A stretch of 64,000 nucleotides of DNA from Barthelona sp. PCE. Taxonomy: Eukaryota; Metamonada: BaSk clade. The DNA lies in contig JAUFOR010000003.1 in assembly GCA_040285745.1 (NCBI GenBank), positions 620,001 to 684,000 on the forward strand, given 5' to 3'. Both the position numbers and the translations under genes were made by a program. Below the pieces are notes generated by a model that saw only the letters and a program-made list of their open reading frames with translations, ran no database searches and was not told the DNA's origin. This document shows positions 54,558 to 63,775 of the stretch, piece after piece (within the stretch, counting starts at the first letter, position 1; the number at the start of each line of letters is the position of its first letter).

Positions 54558-56951
54558 ATGAAGACTCGGGAAAGCGTATTTGAGCAGTTCGACGCCGAAT
54601 CAAAGCCAGCAGTATGGAAAGAGCATGAGGAAATTGAAGTTCTTTTAAACGAATATGTTACTTCGTTTGAAGATCAGTTTGTACAGTTGTTCCCCCACAG
54701 AAACCGCCTATTGCTGCTTCCAGAAATCGAATCAAACCTAACAAAGTTCATATCTACCTTAATTCGACCCAGCAATCTACCCTATGATTTCTTTCATTAT
54801 ACCGATTGTTCACAGTTTGTGTCGGACTACATCCAGCACGAGCCACTTAAGGAGCCAACCATGCTTCCTACAAGTGTTCTTACTCCGCAAACTCTCCTCA
54901 ATGAACAGGTTGGCAATTCCATTGACATGAGTATCCTTCTCTGCTCGCTTCTGATTGGTTTTGGATACGACGCGTACGTTGTCATTGGCTATGCTGTTGA
55001 GCGTATTACGCAAGGTGACCGTCGTTTGGAAAGATGCCCCTTCTTAGAAGAGGAAGAGAAGAAAGCTGTTGAAAAGAAGCGTGTTCTTTCGGCTAATAAC
55101 CCTTACCAGCTGCCCAACAAGTCCACGCTGACGTCACAGTACGAAGAAGTCATGTTTGAGAGGATTCGCGCGAAAAAAGATGTTCATGATGAAATCCATC
55201 CAACGTTCAACGATGAAGACGATGAATACTTCGGCAGGAGATACCACTCGTGGGTCCTCGTCAAGGCTGGGTCCCGTGACGTGGGGACCCCCTTTTTCTT
55301 GGAGCCAGTCACTGGTCGACGTATCGAGCTTGATACACACGATTTTCTCGGTGTTGAGTGTGTTTTCAACCATCTCAACTACTATATTAACATGCAGGAG
55401 TGTAGTGAGGGCTTGAAATCAATGGATTATGAGTTCTACACACCAAACAAGTGGGAATTTATCTTCTTGACGCCACCAGTGAATGTTGGTGCAACAAACA
55501 GCACCCCTCTGGAGCTCAGTGCGACGATTGGCGCTGCTGGGTCGGATATTTTGGAAGTTCCACCAATGTTATTCCCCAAACTGAAGGTTCCACATGACCA
55601 GTTTGAGAAGAGATTCCCAGACGGTTCAAAGAAGTTTAATTTTTTCATGGTTGACTGTGAGATCTTTGCAGAGTACATCAGAGATGATGGATTGGTTAAA
55701 AAGATCACATTTTATGAAGATATTGAGAAGAGTAATATTAAAATTGTTGAACATTACTTCAAAAACCGTAATGACCGCCTTGAGCGCCGTAGCATCGTCG
55801 ATAAGACGTCATACACCCACGAATACTTTGGCATTGGTAGATCTTTCTCGATCAAGGAACTGATCCAAACGCCTTTTAGAACCGTCTTTCTGTTTTATTT
55901 AGAAGGGCGTAACGATGGTCTGATCAAGCGCGTGGAGACAAAGGACCGCAAGTACCAGGAATTCTTCGACAAGAGAATAGATGGATTGACATACCGCTCT
56001 GTATCGTTCGTCACAAAAGAAATGCAGGAATCTTTCAAGAAGAACATAGATATCACCAATAACTTCCACAATGCATCTGACTCGTTCAACGTTGGTGACT
56101 TCATCATTGAGAAGATGACTGAGAAGTATACAAAGGGTGCAACCAAGGAGAACGTCTTCATCAAGCGTTATGATGTACTCAAATCTGTTATCAAGATTGT
56201 CCACCACCGCGAGGAGAAGCAACTCAAGGAAGAAACCATACTCTACAACAAGGATGACCTTGTGCAGAACGGCGTGTCTCTAGATCTGTTCGAAGGCAAT
56301 GAGAATATTGGTAATCTCCCAATAGAACAGGTGAAGTTCAGAGATCTTATCATGAACGAGCGCCAGTGCTTACAGAAGGTGCGTTATTCCAAGAGCGAGG
56401 CTAATGAGCTGCTTACCGAGCTCCAAACTTTCGAATTGAGGCTTTACCAGTCTGGTGGTTCGTATCTCACTCGTACGTTGTATGATAAGAAGAACATCAC
56501 TAACACACTCAGCAATGTCATCTCAGAGGTAACTACCATCGACGAAGACACCATTGATGCGTCTGATTTCCTCGCGCCATATCTCCCCGACGAGTACGAG
56601 TTGGGCACTGTTCTGTCGCATGAGGAGGCCAAACAAACCAAACACGCCTGCCTTCAGGCTCTCGCACAACGTCTGTATGAACGCTCGTCTATCATCGAAG
56701 AGCGTATTGAAAGAGAACAGGCTGAACTCGAGAAGAGACGTTTGCAGTGGGCCAAGAAGTCCGAGCATATGGTCATTGACAGAGAGGAAGAGGCTGATTT
56801 CTTCAAGTGGCAGGACGAGTTGCATAGTCGTATATGTATCGCCAAGGATCGTCTCAATAAGATTGAAAAGGAATGTGCTATGTTATATGCCAAGCTGCAC
56901 GTGAAGTTGCGTAATGACCCGAGAATGGCCAATTTGTATAACCAAGAATAG
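54558..56951 (+). CDS. DRC7: Dynein regulatory complex subunit 7 (DRC7/CCDC135)
   Basis: This 797-residue protein matches DRC7 from the N-terminal transglutaminase-like region (about 60-260: LPEIESNLTKFI, DMSILLCSLLIGFGYDAYVV near 122-142) to the C-terminal coiled coil (about 690-780). The central part has the conserved HSWVLVKAG and FFLEPVTGR motifs. DRC7 is a subunit of the nexin-dynein regulatory complex of motile cilia. At the site where I recall GDCFD in animal and algal DRC7, this protein reads GNSID, so the Cys seems to be Ser. Human DRC7 is about 874 residues. It is strong evidence for a motile flagellum. Confidence 0.88.
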   Translation: MKTRESVFEQFDAESKPAVWKEHEEIEVLLNEYVTSFEDQFVQLFPHRNRLLLLPEIESNLTKFISTLIRPSNLPYDFFHYTDCSQFVSDYIQHEPLKEPTMLPTSVLTPQTLLNEQVGNSIDMSILLCSLLIGFGYDAYVVIGYAVERITQGDRRLERCPFLEEEEKKAVEKKRVLSANNPYQLPNKSTLTSQYEEVMFERIRAKKDVHDEIHPTFNDEDDEYFGRRYHSWVLVKAGSRDVGTPFFLEPVTGRRIELDTHDFLGVECVFNHLNYYINMQECSEGLKSMDYEFYTPNKWEFIFLTPPVNVGATNSTPLELSATIGAAGSDILEVPPMLFPKLKVPHDQFEKRFPDGSKKFNFFMVDCEIFAEYIRDDGLVKKITFYEDIEKSNIKIVEHYFKNRNDRLERRSIVDKTSYTHEYFGIGRSFSIKELIQTPFRTVFLFYLEGRNDGLIKRVETKDRKYQEFFDKRIDGLTYRSVSFVTKEMQESFKKNIDITNNFHNASDSFNVGDFIIEKMTEKYTKGATKENVFIKRYDVLKSVIKIVHHREEKQLKEETILYNKDDLVQNGVSLDLFEGNENIGNLPIEQVKFRDLIMNERQCLQKVRYSKSEANELLTELQTFELRLYQSGGSYLTRTLYDKKNITNTLSNVISEVTTIDEDTIDASDFLAPYLPDEYELGTVLSHEEAKQTKHACLQALAQRLYERSSIIEERIEREQAELEKRRLQWAKKSEHMVIDREEEADFFKWQDELHSRICIAKDRLNKIEKECAMLYAKLHVKLRNDPRMANLYNQE

Positions 56952-57050
56952 ATGTAAAAAAATTTGAATGCCTGCCTTCATCGCACTCCTTAACTGTGTA
57001 TTTTAAGTCGTTTTTCGGGCTATGTATATCCTGTTTCTCCTCAAGAAGAG

Positions 57051-59216
57051 ATGGAAAATTCAAATTTTGAGCAAAATTTTGTTTTAGTTTTTAACACACA
57101 TACTTTTGGGCGCATGAGCTTTGCTGACGGTACTTCAGCGCGCGCTGCACCATTGAACTCGGCTAAGCGATTGAATAGTCTGAGACAACGGCTACAACAG
57201 ATTAAATTAGAAGAATACGATTCAGAGTCTAGCAGTCTTGAATTGGCAGTGAAAATGGGGCATCTTGTCTCGAACCTTGAAGATAACATTGATGATTTAC
57301 TTAAGCAGCACAATGATACAAGCATAAATGAAGATTTAAAAAATCTCAAACCGCGCAATGTCAATATCATTGACAGTAATTCAGATTACCAAGCACCCAA
57401 CCTCAGCTCCAACCAGTCAGTGGGGAACATCAATGAGGAATCAAGCAGCTTTGATGTACCAAGCGTTTCAGTCAGTGAAATCCCCGCATCTTTTAAAGAT
57501 AGTGAGTCCTTTAAAAACAGCGCTTCTTCCGCACGTGGGTATAGTACCACTGCAGGTATTGGAGAGGTCATGTCACAATTAAATGAGCTAAAAGCGATGC
57601 TTGATGGAAAAAACACACTTTTAAACAATGCTCAAAGCATATCCACTGGAACACGTTCGCGATACCCGCGATTCGTGGAACAGCCTCTTCCATACCCCTT
57701 ACAGCGCATCCAAGAAAACACTCACCCTATTAAATTTGTGCCAGAGGCAATCCCAGCAAAGATTTTTGATCCTTATGCAAAAATACACGACGGGATTTCT
57801 GATCCTCACGCGTTTCAAGCGATGTCTGACCGTCTTGCTGAGGTTGAGGCGGTCCAAAACACTAATTTGCGAAAGATAGCTCTTTCTTACTTGACAGATA
57901 TGGAGAAACTGAGAGAAATGATGAAAAACCCTGATCCACAGAACAGTGAGGCAATGCGGAAGCTCTACGAGCGTGTCCAGCGACGAGAGAGGAGACGCTC
58001 GAAGGATAAACGTGAGAAAGAGTACGAGAAGAAGCTGAAACGATTCAATGTAGATGGTACGAAAAATTTCGTCAGTCTTGATGATTTAGATACTAGTAAT
58101 GACATTTCACTGAGAGAACATGCAAGGAGGCGCGATAAATCGATCCTAAAGCACGCTGAAATGAAGAAAAAAAAGTATTTGGAACGGCCTCTGCCTCACG
58201 ATTTTAGCCTGGACACATTATCAGACATTCCGCGACCACCATCCCCCATCCTATCGAGAGAGGAGAGCTGGAGCTTTGACGAAAATAGTGAGGAAGAATT
58301 AGACAAGAAGAAAAGTAAGAGGAAAAGTAAGAGGAAAAACAAAAAGATGAAGAAAATTAATACATTAGCTTCAGATTATGCCACAGACCACACAAAGACA
58401 ATATCTGAACGTAGAAAATCTATCAGAAGTGTTAAAGCCAAGAATGGGAAGAAAATGTCTTTTGATGGCGATGTGTCCAGAACAGTTACACAGCCAGGTG
58501 ACGCATTGAGGATGCCAAGCGTTTCTTATGACCATTCCAGTGAAATATATGAGTCAAAAGACAGTATGATGAGTTTCTTGGGAAAGAGACAGGAAAAACT
58601 GGAAAAGCTTGCTTATTACGCTACCATTCCTCCCAAACCCATCACACTTAGCAACAGCAGTGACACATTATTGCGTGATTTGGCAGAAACCTCTCCAGAA
58701 TTTAAGATCTTATCGCAATGGCTTCGCTCGATGAATATTGAGATATCCAGGGCCCTAAAACTATATAACTATGAGAGTCAGCAGAAATTGCCCGTTATAG
58801 AGGGACCAAAATCATCAATATCAAATTTCACACCATTCACTTCAAGTACTCTACTCGACCCATGTGTTGAATTCTTGTTATATGGTGATGATGTCCTCAA
58901 TTTCAACGAGTTCATTCACAATGGTTTCCCTACAAGGGCTCAAAATAAGCCCTTGTGTTTCGGGAAAAATGTACAAGATGTTGTTGATATGGAGACAGTT
59001 GCGATGCTTGATCCCTCTTTCTGGAGGATTATGGTGTGTTTGGCTCCCTTAGAGGGTATATCCATTGTTAGTGAACGCGAATTGTATTCTTCTGCGTCTC
59101 ATCAGAAACGTTTTGAAAATGGTGAAAATGGTGTGAAGTATGGGTCCAAATTTGTGTTATTCAACGGTAACGCTGTTGTTCCGGCCTATGTTGTTGAGTT
59201 CTTACCCATAAAATAA
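57051..59216 (+). CDS. Uncharacterised coiled-coil/low-complexity protein, 721 residues
   Basis: I do not recognise a family. An N-terminal coiled coil (about 35-95) is followed by Ser-rich disorder (100-190). The centre is charged, with a short coiled coil (about 260-330) and a Lys-rich run (about 420-436, KSKRKSKRKNKKMKK). The last 170 residues look globular (SPEFKILSQWLRSMNIEISR). The motif YLERPLPHDFSLDTLSDI occurs near 380. The first ATG (57051) and one 21 codons later (57114) are both possible starts. It lies 99 bp downstream of DRC7 on the same strand; a ciliary role is a guess from that position alone. Confidence 0.6.
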   Translation: MENSNFEQNFVLVFNTHTFGRMSFADGTSARAAPLNSAKRLNSLRQRLQQIKLEEYDSESSSLELAVKMGHLVSNLEDNIDDLLKQHNDTSINEDLKNLKPRNVNIIDSNSDYQAPNLSSNQSVGNINEESSSFDVPSVSVSEIPASFKDSESFKNSASSARGYSTTAGIGEVMSQLNELKAMLDGKNTLLNNAQSISTGTRSRYPRFVEQPLPYPLQRIQENTHPIKFVPEAIPAKIFDPYAKIHDGISDPHAFQAMSDRLAEVEAVQNTNLRKIALSYLTDMEKLREMMKNPDPQNSEAMRKLYERVQRRERRRSKDKREKEYEKKLKRFNVDGTKNFVSLDDLDTSNDISLREHARRRDKSILKHAEMKKKKYLERPLPHDFSLDTLSDIPRPPSPILSREESWSFDENSEEELDKKKSKRKSKRKNKKMKKINTLASDYATDHTKTISERRKSIRSVKAKNGKKMSFDGDVSRTVTQPGDALRMPSVSYDHSSEIYESKDSMMSFLGKRQEKLEKLAYYATIPPKPITLSNSSDTLLRDLAETSPEFKILSQWLRSMNIEISRALKLYNYESQQKLPVIEGPKSSISNFTPFTSSTLLDPCVEFLLYGDDVLNFNEFIHNGFPTRAQNKPLCFGKNVQDVVDMETVAMLDPSFWRIMVCLAPLEGISIVSERELYSSASHQKRFENGENGVKYGSKFVLFNGNAVVPAYVVEFLPIK

Positions 59217-59398
59217 CAGTAAAAATCATTCATGTGAACCTGCTTTTTTTTTAAAAGATGTTCAACACCATATCCTAATATCTATATCCTCTCATCCACT
59301 TTAATGATAACCAAAACCCTAGTTTAAGGTACCAAATATTTACTATATTAAGAAATGTTTGTTTTTGAATAATTTTTCCTTCTCATTGAAATTTTGTA

Positions 59399-60394
59399 AT
59401 GAGCGGTGAAAAAAAGGTCATTGGTGTACACAACGGTTCAGTGCATGTTGACGAAGTGTGGGCCTGTGCTTTAATGAGGATTTTACCAGACTATCGTTAC
59501 TGTAAGATTTTTAGGAGTCGTAATCTTGCCGACTTGGAAAGATGTGATCTAGTTGTTGACGTTGGTGGCAAGTTTGATGGTGAAAAATACTTTGATCACC
59601 ACCAAAAAGGATTTAACGTTACATATGCAGATTGGAGCGATACAAAGTGTGCAGCAGTTGGTCTAATATTCAAAACATTCAAGAGAGACATTTGCAGGTG
59701 CGCATTACGTGCAACAAGTCTCTATTACGATTTTGAACAGATTGATGTTTTAGCTGATGCCTTCTATGAGCTTTTTATTAGGCACATCGACGCAGCTGAC
59801 AATGGTATCAGTAGCCACCAACCCCTATACAACGACGCCTCCAGCTTTAGGAATCGTATCGCACATCAGTTAGCATTCGAGCCTGTATCAAACCATTTAA
59901 CAGTATTCTATCATTTAGTTGAGACTGCGAAGATGGAGATCTATAATGCATTTCGGTTTATTGTTAATAATTATCTTCCAAGTATTAAAAGAGTCAAAGA
60001 AGCTTATGCTTCTCGTTTTGAACATCATGAAAGTGGAAAAATATTGATTGTTAGCTCGGACGGGATCAATGGGTTCATCGGTGATATGGCACTGCGGTAT
60101 ATAGAGAAAGATGTACCGGATGAAGAACGTGTTTTATACTTGATTAGTAGGAGCACGGCTACAAATGGTTATAAAATTTGTATCATTGCAATGAGCAAGG
60201 GTTTGTTCGACCTTGGACCTATGCGGCCTTTCCCTGAGTCGTGGAGAGGTATGCGAGAAACGAATTTGGTAAGAGCGTCTGGAATGAACACTTTGTTTTA
60301 TTGTCATCACAGTGGGTTCCTGTTGGTGCCCAAGTTCATTGGAGTTAATGTTTTTGAAAACTTTGTTGAAACTCTCGCTAGTAAAATTTTGTAA
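59399..60394 (+). CDS. MYG1: MYG1 exonuclease (DHH-like metal-dependent)
   Basis: The 331-residue protein has the MYG1 metal motifs. HNGSVHVDE (11-19) corresponds to human HNGTFHCDE. VVDVGGKFD and FDHHQKGF (65-72) correspond to VVDVGGEYD and YDHHQRSF. Later segments (HIDAADNGIS; FPESWRG near 280) also match. MYG1 is a 3'-5' RNA exonuclease acting in nucleolus and mitochondria of animals. Human MYG1 is 376 residues; the lack of an N-terminal extension suggests no mitochondrial targeting, which fits an anaerobe. Confidence 0.94.
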   Translation: MSGEKKVIGVHNGSVHVDEVWACALMRILPDYRYCKIFRSRNLADLERCDLVVDVGGKFDGEKYFDHHQKGFNVTYADWSDTKCAAVGLIFKTFKRDICRCALRATSLYYDFEQIDVLADAFYELFIRHIDAADNGISSHQPLYNDASSFRNRIAHQLAFEPVSNHLTVFYHLVETAKMEIYNAFRFIVNNYLPSIKRVKEAYASRFEHHESGKILIVSSDGINGFIGDMALRYIEKDVPDEERVLYLISRSTATNGYKICIIAMSKGLFDLGPMRPFPESWRGMRETNLVRASGMNTLFYCHHSGFLLVPKFIGVNVFENFVETLASKIL

Positions 60395-60435
60395 TTCCTT
60401 TTTTATCTTTATTGGACTCGGGTTTTTTCTTTTAA

Positions 60436-62250
60436 ATGAACGTTTTGAGATTTACTGTGCGTTTGAGACCACATGAACTGGGCATTTTCTTTAATGAAGA
60501 TACTTCCTTTGTAGAAGGAATCGACTTTCTTCCAGATCACTTAAAACTGTGCTATCCTGCTGATATTCCTCGGAACTCGATAGAGGATATTCAGTTACAT
60601 GAATTCATTTCTTCAAAAGAGTGTTTGAGTCTGTACAATCCTAATGTTTTAAATAAGGAATTGTCCAGGTGTGGTAGTGTTGACACAATGCTTGTGTGCC
60701 ATGAAGTGCCTGCTTGTTTGTCAAATAAGGGATATCATGATGTTCTGCCAATATCTGAAAAAACCTTTGTGGTAGTTCGGAAGGTTGAGAACCAAGCTGA
60801 ATTCCACATTGTTACTCTCTCTTCGACTGAAACGGGGGATGTAAGGCTTGCTTTTTTCTATTCTTGTGATTTTTATGAGATGCGATACACAGTCAGTAAT
60901 AGCTTGCTATTCATTAACCAATCTGTGTTTCATTTCAGGCCTTTCGGGGATGAAACATGGGATTTCGGCCATTTAAACTTCCAAAACAAGTACGACGCTG
61001 TAATACCTGTTCGCAATTGCAAAACATCTTACTGTGGTTTCAAATATGAAACATGTAATGGTGGCAAGTACATGCTGTCTATGATGGAAATTGGTACGAT
61101 TTATGATGGAAAGATTTCTTTGCGGAATATCGTCGATGAATGTCCAATTCTACATAAAATAATCTTTGATGATCCTCCTTTAAACTTAAAATGTGTGAGT
61201 TTGAGTGATGCAGGCGAAGAAGGAAACTCCTTTTGGTTTATATACAAAAATTATGTTCTTCTTATTAAAAACAATGATGTTAGTTACATTTCTGCCAGAT
61301 TCCCCATGCCTTTAAGCTTTGTTGTTCTCAATGCACCTTTCTCAATGAGTATACCAATTGCTTCTCCTATCTGTGATGGGGATGTTGTGAGAATTCAGGA
61401 ATTGAAAATGATTGGATACAGAAAACAATGTTTACTTTGGTATAAATTGGGTTGGAAGGAAAAATTCCTTTCCAATTGTGTGAATGGGTGTTTTTGTGAC
61501 TTTACAGACAACGGAAATCAAATTATTTTTGATTTTTACAATAATCACATATACTTAATTGATGATCAAACATATTGCTTTGAAATGAGTGGTTCTAGAC
61601 CTGTTGTTCCCCATTATGACATAGAAGAGCGGTCTAAAACGCTATACATTCAGAGTATTGATGGAGTTTTGTTCTCTATACCCAATTTTCAGAGGCATGC
61701 ATTAAATAATGTAATTCCTGCATCTCAGAGTCCGTTATTAAGCTATTGTTGCAAGGCTGGGAAAGAAAAGGGGCACTTAATTGTGATGAAAGAAAGTACA
61801 GAGTTGCAACATCACGTTTTTGATTTCGACATTATTTCACCCATACTAAATGTTTTTTCCAAGCAACTGACATTCTATGACAGCAACAAGCTTTATATTT
61901 TGACTGAAGACGATGAAATTATTGAGCACATTGTGGAAAATTTTTCTTGTTTCGTTAACGGACATAGCTATATCCAAAAGTCTGGGGAAATAATGCAGTA
62001 TACACCGAATGGCATATGTACAGCCCATAACATTTCCTTATACCTTCCTGATTCAAATGTAGCAACTTCAATTAAACCAATTGCCAAAGACACTGTAGAA
62101 GTTGCGTTCATCAATAGCACAACGTTTGTGACGTGTATTCTAGATGTTTGTGACCATATGGTTGATGTTATTGATCGTGAAAGTGTGGATCTCAACACCT
62201 TTTTTAACGAAGCAGTGTTTTCTCACCTAGAGACACCCAATGAAATCTAA
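60436..62250 (+). CDS. Uncharacterised beta-rich protein, 604 residues
   Basis: The protein shows strand-turn alternation through its length and is rich in Phe, Tyr, Cys and Asn. It could be a propeller. No WD40, Kelch or FG-GAP motif is clear, and there is no TM or signal peptide. It begins 41 bp after the MYG1 stop on the same strand. Texture and size resemble the orphan at 18109-20037. The role is unknown. Confidence 0.6.
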   Translation: MNVLRFTVRLRPHELGIFFNEDTSFVEGIDFLPDHLKLCYPADIPRNSIEDIQLHEFISSKECLSLYNPNVLNKELSRCGSVDTMLVCHEVPACLSNKGYHDVLPISEKTFVVVRKVENQAEFHIVTLSSTETGDVRLAFFYSCDFYEMRYTVSNSLLFINQSVFHFRPFGDETWDFGHLNFQNKYDAVIPVRNCKTSYCGFKYETCNGGKYMLSMMEIGTIYDGKISLRNIVDECPILHKIIFDDPPLNLKCVSLSDAGEEGNSFWFIYKNYVLLIKNNDVSYISARFPMPLSFVVLNAPFSMSIPIASPICDGDVVRIQELKMIGYRKQCLLWYKLGWKEKFLSNCVNGCFCDFTDNGNQIIFDFYNNHIYLIDDQTYCFEMSGSRPVVPHYDIEERSKTLYIQSIDGVLFSIPNFQRHALNNVIPASQSPLLSYCCKAGKEKGHLIVMKESTELQHHVFDFDIISPILNVFSKQLTFYDSNKLYILTEDDEIIEHIVENFSCFVNGHSYIQKSGEIMQYTPNGICTAHNISLYLPDSNVATSIKPIAKDTVEVAFINSTTFVTCILDVCDHMVDVIDRESVDLNTFFNEAVFSHLETPNEI

Positions 62251-62273
62251 AAAAACAGCCCAAAACGTTTGAT

Positions 62274-62918
62274 TTATTGTTCTACGAACACCTTTGAGCG
62301 TACTGCAAGTCGTAATCTTTCAACCAAGGGTTCTGCTTTTCTTATTGTTCGCACAATGATATCTGTCTTTGTTAATTCGTGTACTGGGATCTTACCGTCC
62401 ACCCAATACTGTAAAACCAATAGATTAGCAGATGTAAAAGCAAGCGTGATTGCACATTTTTCCATCTGTCCTTCCCGTTCGAAATTCACCTTTTCTGTCG
62501 CACTAAAGACCAGATCCCGCATAGATACATTTGCATGGACCAGGGCAAGTGATACAACATTAAGAACTACAGAACGCAAATAATCATCGCCTTCCAATAC
62601 GATTACGTCGATTTCCAAGAACATAGAGTCATATTTGTCAGCAACAATGATACTTTCAAACGTGTGCTTCACGAAATAATGCAGCTGGGCAACATCTGTG
62701 TCTGTATTGGAGTATGTGGGTATTTGAATGTTTATCTTCAACATCTCTGGGTGAGACTGCTCCTTTGTGAAGCCTGTGCGTGGAAAAGGGCCCTTGATTG
62801 AACAAACAGCTTTGGAATTCTGCATTTCAAAGACTGCACTGCCTGCTACTCGTTGACAGACATCAAATTTGAACTTCACTGACTCTAATTGATCGGGTAC
62901 GCTATCAATAGCGTTCAT
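62274..62918 (-). CDS. Exosome core RNase PH-like subunit (RRP41/RRP46/MTR3 type)
   Basis: The 214-residue protein has the RNase PH fold: AGSAVFEMQNSKAVCSIKGP (compare GSA.VE.GNTKV...VYGP), later VKHTFESIIVADKYDSMFLE (compare L...LE..I....YP...I.I), and LNVVSLALVHANVSMRDLV (compare INAATLAL.DAGIPM.DLV). These subunits form the catalytically inert hexameric ring of the RNA exosome. The short length fits Rrp41/Rrp46 rather than Rrp45; the exact subunit cannot be fixed by eye. Phosphorolytic residues are not preserved in an obvious way. Stop TAAAT. Confidence 0.82.
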   Translation of the reverse strand: MNAIDSVPDQLESVKFKFDVCQRVAGSAVFEMQNSKAVCSIKGPFPRTGFTKEQSHPEMLKINIQIPTYSNTDTDVAQLHYFVKHTFESIIVADKYDSMFLEIDVIVLEGDDYLRSVVLNVVSLALVHANVSMRDLVFSATEKVNFEREGQMEKCAITLAFTSANLLVLQYWVDGKIPVHELTKTDIIVRTIRKAEPLVERLRLAVRSKVFVEQ

Positions 62919-62972
62919 TTATGTGTGAATGTGGTGTAAAAAGATTTACCGCTTTTCTCGAGCATCATTGTG

Positions 62973-63758
62973 ATGGACAGTGCCAGTTTTTACCTGCCGC
63001 CATCTCTTTGGGACGAAATTGCATTCAAACTATCGGGATCTGAAAAAGAAGCTGCACGTTTTCTACTTGGACACAGTTTAATATCAAAATTGGAGGATAA
63101 ACATGAGTTCATAGAGAATATCATCAATATTCGTAACAGCTTCCGCGATAAAATAGAAGAACAGATCATCATCCCACGATTGTTGGAAAAAGCTTCAATA
63201 TTTGTGAGTAGACTGAAGCGCTGTGGATTGGGTAGCGAAAGTATGGGTACTAGCGACCATGGAGAACTTTGGAACCACGTAGAGCAGCGCAAAACGGAAG
63301 ATAAAAGACCAACCTCCGCAATTTCGAATAGTAGCACAATTTCAGATGAACGACCAATGAGTAGCGTATCAAACCGCAAGACATTAGGTTTTGAAGATCT
63401 CGATGATGAGCTAGTTGCAGAGATAAAGTCAAGTTTAGAAGCAGAACTGCATTGGCTCGATAAGGTTGGTGACGAACTACAACTTGAATTACTGCATTTG
63501 GCAGACGAAAACAGCGCTGCAACGCAGTCTCTGAACAAGAATTCCCTTGAAGAGTTTGTAGGGTTCCTTGAGAAAGAGTGGATGGCCAAGCGAAGCAGTG
63601 TATTGCACAGACCGGAAAGTACCGACCAAATCACGCCCAGGCGGCGATTCAAGAACAGGCATCAATCCTCTGACGAAATAACCGAAGCAGGAGCTTTTGT
63701 TATTGCACCTGTTCGTGCCTTTAGCACCGGTTCACTTCCACCAAGAAACCCAAAATAA
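62973..63758 (+). CDS. Uncharacterised protein, 261 residues
   Basis: No family is recognised. The N-terminal 90 residues are helical and globular (FYLPPSLWDEIAFKLSGSEK). A Ser-rich stretch with RPTS/RPMSS repeats (about 110-135) and a helical segment (about 145-210) follow. The tail is basic and disordered with RRRFK. The ATG at 62973 is the first; the codon before it in frame is GTG. It is divergent from the exosome gene over only 54 bp. Confidence 0.6.
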   Translation: MDSASFYLPPSLWDEIAFKLSGSEKEAARFLLGHSLISKLEDKHEFIENIINIRNSFRDKIEEQIIIPRLLEKASIFVSRLKRCGLGSESMGTSDHGELWNHVEQRKTEDKRPTSAISNSSTISDERPMSSVSNRKTLGFEDLDDELVAEIKSSLEAELHWLDKVGDELQLELLHLADENSAATQSLNKNSLEEFVGFLEKEWMAKRSSVLHRPESTDQITPRRRFKNRHQSSDEITEAGAFVIAPVRAFSTGSLPPRNPK

Positions 63759-63775
63759 TTTGTACATACATTTAC

